Assembly: GCF_964019385.1 (NCBI RefSeq) | Contig: NC_088655.1 | Span: forward strand, 7,201,633-7,265,632 | Source: Sycon ciliatum | Lineage: Eukaryota > Porifera > Calcarea > Leucosolenida > Sycettidae | DNA: 64,000 bases | Direction: 5' to 3' | Shown: positions 1 through 7,389 of the stretch, one piece after another | Layout of the letters: each line of letters begins with the position of its first letter | Numbering within the stretch: position 1 is the first letter of the stretch | The notes under the pieces: generated by a model | Seen by the model: only the letters and a program-made list of their open reading frames with translations | Told to the model about the DNA's origin: nothing | Database searches by the model: none | Made by a program: the position numbers and the translations under genes

Positions 1-2
1 CG

Positions 3-263
3 CCAACTGGTCCGGGTGCTGGCTCTCTATCTCATCCACTGAACGTGCCGTCTCATGTGAGAGAGAGGATTTTGCGAGGTGAGTGTGTTGATTTGAATAC
101 ACTGTTACCGGAAGCTCTTGGGGCACCAAAGCGTGACACGATTCAGTTGAATTTCAGTGGGTCCAGGACTGTTGAGCTGCTGGATCCCAGCTCTGGCGGG
201 CATGTCGAGAAAGTTCGTAGGCATGTTCACGACCTGGTTACATGGCTAGAAGCCTGGTCCAGA
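3..263 (+). pseudogene. gag-like gene of the Ngaro-like element, part left of the Polinton
   Basis: An open frame runs from the window edge into the Polinton end. It has no recognised enzymatic motif. I assign it to the gag-like first gene of the tyrosine-recombinase retroelement because the same gene resumes directly after the Polinton, next to the second copy of the TCCAGA target duplication. The gene is split by that insertion and its beginning lies outside the window. The fragment is moderately basic and has no transmembrane segment. Function, by family knowledge, would be nucleic-acid binding and particle assembly. Confidence 0.7.
258..263. repeat. Left target site duplication of the Polinton (TCCAGA)
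   Basis: The six bases TCCAGA directly precede the left inverted repeat and recur directly after the right one at 18971-18976. A 6-bp duplication is the normal signature of Polinton integration by its retroviral-type integrase. Confidence 0.95.
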
Positions 264-294
264 AGTAGAAAGTATTAGGCGGGTACCATATCAC

Positions 295-314
295 TGACGT
301 CATCGATGACGTCA
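295..314. promoter_or_regulatory. 20-bp perfect palindrome holding two CRE-type TGACGTCA sites
   Basis: The sequence is its own reverse complement over 20 bases and contains TGACGTCA twice around an ATCGAT centre. Near-copies recur at 414-433 and about 532-551, and again in the right inverted repeat. TGACGTCA is the classic CREB/ATF binding site. The place at the very end of the element would suit a promoter, a replication-start or an integrase-binding role; which of these applies is inference. Confidence 0.6.
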
Positions 315-640
315 TAGCGATTTAACCCTAAAAACCGGGGCGTTTTAACCCTAAATTTTTGCGATTTACGGTAAATTTTTGCGATTTAACCTAAAATCGG
401 AGCGTTTTACACATGACGTCATCGATGACGTAATGCGATTTAACCCTAAAAACCGGGGCGTTTTAACCCTAATTTTTTGCGGTTTACGGTAAATTTTTGC
501 GATTTAACCTAAAATCGGAGCGTTTTACACATGACGTCATCGATGACGTAATGCGATTTAACCCTAAAAACCGGGGTGTTTTAACCCTAAATTTTTGCGA
601 TTTACGGTAAATCTGTACGTTTTAACCCTAAAAATCGGGG
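305..640. repeat. 118-bp minisatellite with telomere-like CCCTAA motifs
   Basis: About two and a half units with a 118-bp period, judged from the recurring GACGTCATCGATGACG blocks at about 413 and 531. Each unit includes several runs of AACCCTAAA and GCGATTTA. The mirrored tract lies in the right inverted repeat at about 18590-18930. Confidence 0.85.
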
Positions 641-654
641 CATATTAACCCTAA

Positions 655-1015
655 TAATCCTGGTAACCCTAACCCTATCACCATGGCGATAACCCTAACC
701 CTAGGGCTATCACCATGACGATAACCCTAATATTCCTGATAACCCTAACCCTAGGGCTATCACCATGACGATAACCCTAATATTCCTGATAACCCTAACC
801 CTAGGGCTATCACCATGACGATAACCCTAATATTCCTGATAACCCTAACCCTAGGGCTATCACCATGACGATAACCCTAATATTCCGGATGATGATAACC
901 CTATCACCATGGCGATAACCCTAATATTTCTGATAACCCTATCACCATGACGATAACCCTAATTTTTCTGGTGATGATAACCCTAATAGTTCTATAGACG
1001 ATAACCCTAGTAACC
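655..1015. repeat. 50-bp minisatellite with telomere-like AACCCTAACCCTAGGG motifs
   Basis: The unit is 50 bp and includes AACCCTAACCCTAGGG followed by CTATCACCATGACG; about four near-perfect units lie at 680-880 with decayed ones on both sides. The motif matches the animal telomere repeat TTAGGG in places but is interrupted, so this is a telomere-like minisatellite and not a telomere. A mirrored tract lies at about 18220-18560. Confidence 0.85.
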
Positions 1016-2302
1016 CTATCACCATGACAATCCTATTACCATGCCAACTATACTCTTTTTATGTGTGCAGGTACTACAGATCACAACGGCAACAACAACA
1101 CTCAGCAAACCCTAATAATCATCTTATATGTGTACAAGTCCTATATATGTCCTAGATCTAGTTGTTACGTGCACAGATCCTATCGTTATTCTTATATGTG
1201 TGTGTGTGTGTGTGCGTACAGGTCCTATATACCCTATTAGCAAATCTTGTTATGTGTACAGATCCTATCGTTATGCTAACCCAATCACCATCGCAACCCC
1301 CCATCAACTCTTTGATGACGTCCGTAATAACCCCATCACATACGTGTCTACAGGTACTGGAGAGTCGGTGGAAAAAAATCCTCCCCCCGATTTACCTAAC
1401 AGCAAGACTTAGTAAACTATTTTACTCACCTTGCATGAATTTATACAACAATTCAATCGGGGGGAGGGTCAAGCTCATCACCAGGTAAGATGCACATGTG
1501 CATTCACACGCGCAGATGTATGACGATAGTGTTGCAGCTGTAAACGATGAAAAGTTACGAAAAAATAAATCAAACGCTGAAAATTACGAAAAAATAAATA
1601 TCTGCATCTATATATGGAATCAGACTACGATCCGATAGACATGCAATGGCCGACGATCACATACCTTGCACGAAGCAATGCTGCAAGGAGATGAAGAGGG
1701 ATGTCCGTCTCTTGTCCGACTAAACGACTAGGCTAAAATAATTCCAGGACTACATGAAAAAAGGAACACCGTCACTACGAAATGATTTGAGGAAATGAAG
1801 ATTGATTCCATGTACGTACACACCACTTGCCCCGACGAGTTTGAAATTTTCAAGTTTGTACGCATCAAACCACAAAGCCAGTCAAAACGAGACCTGCGTA
1901 CAGGATACACATCAAAAGCGCGCCCGAACCCTCGCGTACGCGGGTCAAAAGGTTACGAGGAGTACGCGCGCACGCGCTGTCTGCATCAGGGAGTAGTAAA
2001 ATACTATACATTTACTACTCCCTGGTCTGCAGCAATCAGAGAGAGTAGCAAAATGTCGATGGTTTCCTACTCCTCGCGATGCTCAGAGTACGCACAGCGT
2101 ACTCCGATCAGGCTGAAGTTTCTGGAATCAACTAGAACCCGCGGACCGCTTTACCCGCTCCACATCCTGAGCGGCGGACTCCTTGATCATCGCGCAGAGT
2201 TTTAATGTTGAACTGCGCGCGCACCCTTCAACCAACGAACAACTGGGCGGGGATAAAAGTGATTGGATCCACCTTGATCAGTCCCATTCAACCATCATCA
2301 AG

Positions 2303-2434
2303 ATGCTATTGTCTTGCTCGGCTTGTGGAAAGACTATGACCTGCCTCCGGCCGTTTGTCGAGCATCTACGCTCCAAACACCACCGGAGGAAGCTGGAGGC
2401 CGGTCTCCAGCCTCTGTTTCTGTGTTCCTGGTAA
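2303..2434 (+). CDS. Small C2H2 zinc-finger protein of the Polinton (possible first exon)
   Basis: The first ATG at 2303 opens a short frame with a C2H2-type finger: Cys-x2-Cys near residues 5-8, and two closely spaced histidines (HLRSKHHRR) near residues 21-26, followed by basic residues. The frame is short, but a strong donor (GTAAGT at 2431) and a pyrimidine-rich acceptor (AG at 2510-2511) bracket about 80 bp, and an open frame continues after it to 2671, so a two-exon gene is possible. It sits just inside the left inverted repeat. A role in DNA binding or transcription is inference; a chance frame cannot be excluded. Confidence 0.45.
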   Translation: MLLSCSACGKTMTCLRPFVEHLRSKHHRRKLEAGLQPLFLCSW

Positions 2435-2747
2435 GTAATCTGTCGTGCAATTCTCTTTATTTGAAATACCAGAGATCTTATACATGTTTTGATGTGTTTC
2501 CCCCCATACAGCGACGACCAATGGAGGACACTGGGGCAGCTTAAACACCATCTTTCGGCCGCTGATCATCTGACTCATTATATGGTCAAGCTTACTGCTC
2601 ACTATGGCCACTTACCGATGGACAGCATAATTATTATGATACAGTCACAGATCGATATAAATAATATGTAATTAAAATTTGTAAAATCAACATATCTGTG
2701 CTAAATGTGTGTGTGTGTGTGTGTGGGTCTGGATGGGGGTCGAGTAC

Positions 2748-3350
2748 TCATTCCATTGCATGCTCCGAGTCGATGGGTTTGGCATGCCGAAGTGCAATAT
2801 GATTGACGTAGTGGGTAGCTGCAAGTTCGTTGAACAGAGTGGAGGCAAACGTATGACAGTTGTTTGTTACAACGTTGTAAATACCCTTGACGAGATTGGA
2901 GTCGTAGAGGAAATCTATCAGATCCTGCAGATTTACATGTGATTTGTCAGCAATAATCTCCTCTATCGGAGTTTTTCGATTGGTGCTTCGATAGGAAGAT
3001 GTCACGCTTGAACGAGTCTTGCCTCTGCATATGCTGACACCGTCGGTTGTTTTTTCCGCCGACCACCACCAGTTTCTCGTTTGAAAGACGACGAAAGCGT
3101 GGAAAGCAATAAAATCTGTCGGTTGAAGGTACCACATGGGAGTTTTGTAAATGCCCGCCCAGATGATGGTCTCTTCACCTACCAGAGGCTTGAGATAGGT
3201 TTTGATATCTCCGCTGTCGATTCTCCACGCATCTTGTCCGATCTTATTCACGTTCGGGTGGAAGTACACGGCTTTATCGTAGTTAGCACCTTCAAATTTA
3301 TGCACAAACTCCGAAAGTCCGCACGAGATGTTGGAGCACGAGGCAGACAT
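2748..3350 (-). CDS. Permuted papain-fold thiol hydrolase, PPPDE/LRAT-like
   Basis: The protein is 200 residues long, starting at an ATG at 3350. His84 lies in FHAFVVF, which reads as the first beta strand of a permuted papain fold. Cys165 lies in NNCHTFA near the C terminus, close to the NNCNHF box of PPPDE (DeSI-type) peptidases and the NCEHF box of LRAT-type proteins. The order His then Cys is the permuted order of these families. The rest shows beta strands rich in aromatic residues and no membrane segment or signal peptide. Family knowledge allows either a (de)SUMOylating peptidase or a lipid acyltransferase/hydrolase; the substrate is not readable. It faces away from the zinc-ribbon gene at 3522, so the 3351-3521 gap is a likely divergent promoter. 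It is accessory cargo for a Polinton. Confidence 0.6.
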   Translation of the reverse strand: MSASCSNISCGLSEFVHKFEGANYDKAVYFHPNVNKIGQDAWRIDSGDIKTYLKPLVGEETIIWAGIYKTPMWYLQPTDFIAFHAFVVFQTRNWWWSAEKTTDGVSICRGKTRSSVTSSYRSTNRKTPIEEIIADKSHVNLQDLIDFLYDSNLVKGIYNVVTNNCHTFASTLFNELAATHYVNHIALRHAKPIDSEHAME

Positions 3351-3521
3351 GATGACGAGAGCATGAAAATTGCATGCAACCCTGCTGACGAATCGAGCGT
3401 AATGATGCATGACGAAAGCAAGCAGAGTCTTTTTATACCGACTCCTACGACCAATAAACACTCGGCGGCTCTGCATTATAGACGGATGCAGGCGGTGCAT
3501 CGGCGCCATTTCCCAAACATC

Positions 3522-4577
3522 ATGGATCTGTGTGATCAATTCGATGCGCTCATCAATTACGTTCGGCAGCCAAAGGGCTCTCCGACACGTGACGATGGTT
3601 GCAATCACGTGACCGAGGCAGTGATAGATGGGCACTACGTGTGCACGTCGTGTGCGCACGTGATCGATCAGCACGTGTACGCACCGGAGCATGATTTTCA
3701 AAAGCGGTGCATGCCAGAAAAAAGATGCTATCAATCTCGACAGCGCCTTCTAGGCGTCGACAGGCATCTGATTAGTTTTCTGAAGAAAACAAACATTGGT
3801 GACTTTCTCTCAGCTCACTTCAACCTTCATCCCCTGCAAGAAACGTTACATTCTCTGAAGAAATCCTGTTTGTACAAAAGTCTCAACTATGCTATTGCAC
3901 TATCGTGTCTCCTGTTCGATTGCAATTATATCGTTCAGAAGCGTTTACGCGCCTTCCTTCCACGCAGCAACGTTTCCTGGCTACGGTTTGCGCGAATGTT
4001 CAAACCCTTGCCGGTGAGTTTTTCTCTCCTTTGGTGTCTTCATTTCATGGAGAGTTCGCGTCAGCTCACACCGCAACACGTGACGACTGCTCGTAAAAAT
4101 CTATACCACCTGAGCGACGTCGATGCTAAAATTCTACTCTCTATCGTCGACGCCTATTGCTGGGAGACGCACCCTCTATCCCATCTGATCGACAACTTTC
4201 ACTCGCAGCATCAGGACTTGCAGTGCATCCTATACGACTTTGCGAAAATCGCATGCGATCGACAGCCATCGATACGACAGAGACACGTTCGAGCGTGCCG
4301 GAGGCACGTCCGGGCAGCCGGGCAGCGCGTGCCGGAGGCACGTCCGGGCAGCCAGCAGCCGGGGGCCAGCAGCCAGGTAGCCGGGGGCCAGCAGCCGGGG
4401 GCCAGCAGCCGGGGGCCAGCAGCCGGGGGCCAGCAGCCGGGCAGCCGGGGGCCAGCAGCCGGGCAGCCGGGCCCCAGCACCCAGCAACATGACGAAGACG
4501 TACGTCAACATGTCGAGACGGGTCAAAGACATGCCGAGACGGGTCAAAGACATGCCCCGACATTATGTAAGGGGTGA
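3522..4577 (+). CDS. Zinc-ribbon protein resembling TFIIB-type factors, with repetitive tail
   Basis: Read from the ATG at 3522 the protein has 351 residues. Cys27-x-His29 and Cys41-x2-Cys44 (in GHYVCTSC) form a plausible zinc ribbon, followed by a helical region (about 75-230) with a segment like the first helices of a cyclin-type fold (YKSLNYAIALS). This order, ribbon then helices, recalls TFIIB/Brf and the viral late factor VLTF3, but identity is too weak to name it. From about residue 259 the protein turns into a low-complexity Pro/Gly/Ala/Gln/Ser tail with a 14-residue period, then a short duplicated Arg/His-rich segment. The frame is open further upstream across the neighbouring - strand gene, but ATG 3522 (or 3486) avoids that overlap. 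An element-encoded transcription factor is the best guess. Confidence 0.5.
   Translation: MDLCDQFDALINYVRQPKGSPTRDDGCNHVTEAVIDGHYVCTSCAHVIDQHVYAPEHDFQKRCMPEKRCYQSRQRLLGVDRHLISFLKKTNIGDFLSAHFNLHPLQETLHSLKKSCLYKSLNYAIALSCLLFDCNYIVQKRLRAFLPRSNVSWLRFARMFKPLPVSFSLLWCLHFMESSRQLTPQHVTTARKNLYHLSDVDAKILLSIVDAYCWETHPLSHLIDNFHSQHQDLQCILYDFAKIACDRQPSIRQRHVRACRRHVRAAGQRVPEARPGSQQPGASSQVAGGQQPGASSRGPAAGGQQPGSRGPAAGQPGPSTQQHDEDVRQHVETGQRHAETGQRHAPTLCKG
4300..4490. repeat. GC-rich 14-bp minisatellite inside the zinc-ribbon gene
   Basis: The unit GGGGGCCAGCAGCC is repeated with variants over about 190 bp. Because 14 is not a multiple of three, the encoded repeat is 14 residues per three units. A separate 21-bp duplication (CGAGACGGGTCAAAGACATG) follows at about 4514-4557. 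The base composition is far more GC-rich than the rest of the element. Confidence 0.9.
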
Positions 4578-4614
4578 AACAGTCTAAACATTCTATTATT
4601 CTCTCATCGTCGAC

Positions 4615-5400
4615 ATGCCTCCAACGTATCAGCGCAGCAAATCGGCGCAGGGTGGTCGGAAGCCGAGACAGCCAAAGACCCCACAGTCTCCGACACGTCA
4701 ATACCTTGGCAGCAACGGATCGGATCCTCATCCCACGACGATGCCGTTTACGAGACTGCTCATTGCCGAAGGACTGTTTGCAGGAATTCAAGTCAAATAC
4801 GTCAAGCGTGGAGAGAAGTACTTGGCGCCGGACGGTTCGAGCTGGAAGTCGTACTTTCCCACGGGTGCCATTCCGACAGCACGCGTGCAAGCATCACCAT
4901 GCGTGACCGGAGAGCCGGAACCTAACCTGTATCTGCAGATCAACGAGAGCACGGAAGAGATCCTGAAAGCCATCCTCACCACCGTGCCGAGCCTCAGAGC
5001 TTCTCTAGACGCGGGATTCATCACCTGCATGAAGACGAATTTCTACCCGATGCAACGAGGTCAACAGACGGAAAGCGGGACGAGAATCTTCATGAACGTC
5101 AGATCCGAGAAGAGCAGTCGTCATCAGGCCGCAATGCAGTACTTTCATCAACACCTGCAAGCCACCATCCCCGTCAACATCTACGTCTCGGCCATAACCT
5201 GCTCCGACCGAGGCCTGTTGAAAGTCAAGCTCTGTTGCAGTCCAGCAGACTCTGCCGATACTCAACTCCGACCGATCAATCCATCGCTGGACGAAAAGGT
5301 CGAGTTTGACGACGTGACACCGCTTCTCTCCAAGTTGTACGGTCTGTGGGCCTACTCTCAGAAGGTGGATGATGATGTCATCGAAGTCTTTGATGTATAG
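4615..5400 (+). CDS. Polinton protein of unknown function, 261 residues
   Basis: The frame starts at an ATG 37 bases after the previous gene and ends before an AATAAA-type signal near 5425. The first 45 residues are basic and disordered (Gln/Pro/Arg-rich). The rest looks like a folded alpha/beta domain with no motif I recognise, ending in an acidic tail (VDDDVIEVFDV). There is no signal peptide or membrane segment. It opens the block of + strand genes that leads to the capsid proteins. A basic N terminus plus folded core could suit a DNA-binding or virion protein; that is inference. Confidence 0.75.
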   Translation: MPPTYQRSKSAQGGRKPRQPKTPQSPTRQYLGSNGSDPHPTTMPFTRLLIAEGLFAGIQVKYVKRGEKYLAPDGSSWKSYFPTGAIPTARVQASPCVTGEPEPNLYLQINESTEEILKAILTTVPSLRASLDAGFITCMKTNFYPMQRGQQTESGTRIFMNVRSEKSSRHQAAMQYFHQHLQATIPVNIYVSAITCSDRGLLKVKLCCSPADSADTQLRPINPSLDEKVEFDDVTPLLSKLYGLWAYSQKVDDDVIEVFDV

Positions 5401-5475
5401 CAATATCATTCCTATACAATTTGAATAAAAATATTTAATCCTACTACTATCGAGAGACGTGTTCTTGTTGTAAAG

Positions 5476-5784
5476 ATGGCTAGACGACGGGGGCGTCGCA
5501 GACGACTGCAGTATGGGGGCGGTGAAGGAGCCGAAGCAGGTCTTGAGATAGGCATGAAACTTATTGAGAATGCACCGGAGATTATCGATAAGCTGAAAAA
5601 AGTCTTTGGACATCGGAAAAAGCATGAGGGTCGATGGTTGTCCCCTAAGATAAAGAAGCTGTATCAAGCCTATGTCAGAGCAAAGAAGGCGCACGAAAGA
5701 TCTCCTGGGAATATGAAGTTGCAGCAAGACTATCTTAGAGCGGAGCAGGCGCTGCAAAGAGCGAGGGACAGGATCATAGCTTAA
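5476..5784 (+). CDS. Small basic protein, likely virion or DNA-condensing
   Basis: The 102-residue protein begins with a dense arginine cluster (MARRRGRRRRLQYGGG), followed by an amphipathic helix at about residues 24-45 (ending DKLKKVFG) and a long charged helix at 50-100 with many Lys, Arg and Gln. Such short Arg-rich proteins next to capsid genes are common in Polintons and adenoviruses, where core proteins condense the genome. The amphipathic helix could instead act on membranes. I see no family-specific signature. It ends just before a TTAAAAAAATAAAT spacer. Confidence 0.7.
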   Translation: MARRRGRRRRLQYGGGEGAEAGLEIGMKLIENAPEIIDKLKKVFGHRKKHEGRWLSPKIKKLYQAYVRAKKAHERSPGNMKLQQDYLRAEQALQRARDRIIA

Positions 5785-5809
5785 AAAAATAAATACTGCT
5801 ATCAAACTG

Positions 5810-6553
5810 ATGTACCAACGATCACGGTCGACGGAATCAAGAATGGCGCTCATGTGGAAAAATCAAACGCAAAGCGCATACACCTCCCCCTGGGATCCTG
5901 CAACAGCTGAAGACCTAGCCAAAGAGTTGTCAGACTTGAAAGAAAATGCCATCCGCAGAGATGGTTCAATTTCTATGGATGCACGACTCAACATGGGCTA
6001 CAACGCCGTATGTTTTATGGGTGATGACGTGAGGAGCGTTACTTGCGCTGTAACGCGCGGTGCAATGGTGGAGCACGTTCGCAATGCCGTAGAGAATAAA
6101 GTAGATTCATCAACATTACAAGAGCAAACCGCTTCCCTCAGAGCCGCCATGATGGAAACGACCGATAACGTCAGCGAAAACACCAAACGTATGCTACATC
6201 TTCGGAGAGATATCGAAGGAATTTTTTCTCCCCTACTTATAGAGCGCACTGCAGACTTGACAGGTAACTACTGGGGTAGCGACATCCTCTTGGAAGGATT
6301 AAGACCTCCGAATTCTCAGTTTGTTTCGTACGCAGTGCTGGTGAAATGTTGGGAAACGCGCGCTCCTGAACGTGTAGTATGGTTGGATGCGAAGCAAGTC
6401 CCCGGAGTATTTACTTTCCTCAAGACAGAGTCTGAAGATTCGATTCCTTGGATGCACATCACCAGGAGCTTGAATTCGTCGACCGTCGGACCGTTTACTA
6501 TCGGAGAAACTTGGATCTATAAAGCTCTGTATCTCGTAAAACCTTCAGAATAA
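5810..6553 (+). CDS. Coiled-coil protein upstream of the capsid genes, unknown function
   Basis: The protein has 247 residues from the ATG at 5810 (ATG 5843 is an alternative). Residues about 35-55 and 85-145 are predicted helical with heptad-like spacing, so a trimeric or dimeric coiled coil is plausible; the C-terminal 90 residues look beta-rich. This stalk-then-globular plan is reminiscent of fibre or spike proteins, but no sequence motif proves it. It is followed after 7 bases by the minor capsid gene, so the two are probably expressed together. Confidence 0.7.
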   Translation: MYQRSRSTESRMALMWKNQTQSAYTSPWDPATAEDLAKELSDLKENAIRRDGSISMDARLNMGYNAVCFMGDDVRSVTCAVTRGAMVEHVRNAVENKVDSSTLQEQTASLRAAMMETTDNVSENTKRMLHLRRDIEGIFSPLLIERTADLTGNYWGSDILLEGLRPPNSQFVSYAVLVKCWETRAPERVVWLDAKQVPGVFTFLKTESEDSIPWMHITRSLNSSTVGPFTIGETWIYKALYLVKPSE

Positions 6554-6560
6554 CACCACC

Positions 6561-7328
6561 ATGTCCGTTATTCTCACGGCCGTGAACAATGCGGCAGGTG
6601 TGACCGATGGGCTCTACACGCCACATTTTACGTTGGGCATACGAGAATTTGATTCCCGTAATAAAACGATTAGTCTGGAGGGTGCCCAGTTCGAATTACA
6701 TCGAGATAACATCACCTCGAGAACGAAGAAAATCCGGATCGAAATCGTTGACACCCCAGGGCAATCGAAAAAACCTCGTCAAAGAGATCACACCCTAGTT
6801 CTGCTCACTGGAACGTACGAGACCGCGGAACAGTTGCGTGACATGTTAAATGCACGCCTGAATCAACGCAGCTTGAACAGCGTAACGTTTAGTTATTCGC
6901 GTGCAACCGGGAAATTTAGTCTCGCTATGAATGAGGGGGTTCGAGTGGTGTTTGACAGCAATTCACCGAATCAAGTCCTCGGCATCGGGAACTTGGGAAA
7001 GGGTGAACATACCATCCAAGCGCCGGGCGGCGAGTTTCCCTATCCAGTAGATCTCAGCGATGGAGTGCGTCAAGTCCTCCTCTACACGGATAGCATACCG
7101 CATTCTATCGAGTACGAGAACAACACGGATTCTCGTCTGCTGAAAGCTTTTCCCATTATAACGCAACACGGTGTAAACAACTACGTGTTTTCCAATGCTG
7201 ACGAGCGTATCATGCTCCCGTATGAGAATCTCAATTCCATATCATTTTGGTTAAAGTATAACACGGGGGAGTATATCTCAACCGGTTTTCCCATTTATCT
7301 GGACATGCGCATACGTCCGATTAAGTAA
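6561..7328 (+). CDS. Minor capsid (penton-type) protein of the Polinton
   Basis: The 255-residue protein directly precedes the major capsid gene, the usual place of the Polinton minor capsid (penton) gene. Its length and beta-strand-rich pattern suit a single jelly roll, which would fill the fivefold vertices of an icosahedral shell. It has no signal peptide. An AT-rich spacer with AATAAA signals separates it from the next gene. The assignment rests on position, length and general pattern; an HMM comparison with Polinton penton proteins would settle it. Confidence 0.8.
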   Translation: MSVILTAVNNAAGVTDGLYTPHFTLGIREFDSRNKTISLEGAQFELHRDNITSRTKKIRIEIVDTPGQSKKPRQRDHTLVLLTGTYETAEQLRDMLNARLNQRSLNSVTFSYSRATGKFSLAMNEGVRVVFDSNSPNQVLGIGNLGKGEHTIQAPGGEFPYPVDLSDGVRQVLLYTDSIPHSIEYENNTDSRLLKAFPIITQHGVNNYVFSNADERIMLPYENLNSISFWLKYNTGEYISTGFPIYLDMRIRPIK

Positions 7329-7389
7329 AATTTAATAAAAAATAATAAAAAAAAATTCTTCCCTCTGTTCAAGAGACCAGGGTCGTGCA

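Larger units (their letters stand above)
264..2139 (+). repeat. Left terminal inverted repeat of the Polinton
   Basis: This 1,876-bp stretch is repeated in inverse orientation at 17075-18970. The inner limit is where the two copies part after the shared bases ending in ACTAGAACC. The repeat has three zones: a palindrome and 118-bp minisatellite rich in TTAGGG-like motifs (about 295-640), a 50-bp minisatellite of telomere-like repeats (about 655-1015), and a less repetitive inner part with a short GT tract (about 1195-1215). The right copy is 20 bp longer, which one extra copy of a 20-bp unit explains. No convincing gene lies in it. Confidence 0.95.

Noticed and set aside
640-1020. Telomere
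   Set aside because: The motifs are interrupted by other words in a regular minisatellite and are mirrored at the other end of the Polinton; this is not a chromosome end.
1795-2205. Open frame of 136 codons in the left inverted repeat, with its mirror at 17000-17419
   Set aside because: The frame is the same in both repeats only because they are copies, its C-terminal end differs where the repeats stop, and it has no recognisable motif. Kept out as probable chance, though a small gene reading inward is not excluded.
4141-4890. - strand frames across the GC-rich minisatellite
   Set aside because: They exist because the 14-bp repeat lacks stops in most phases.
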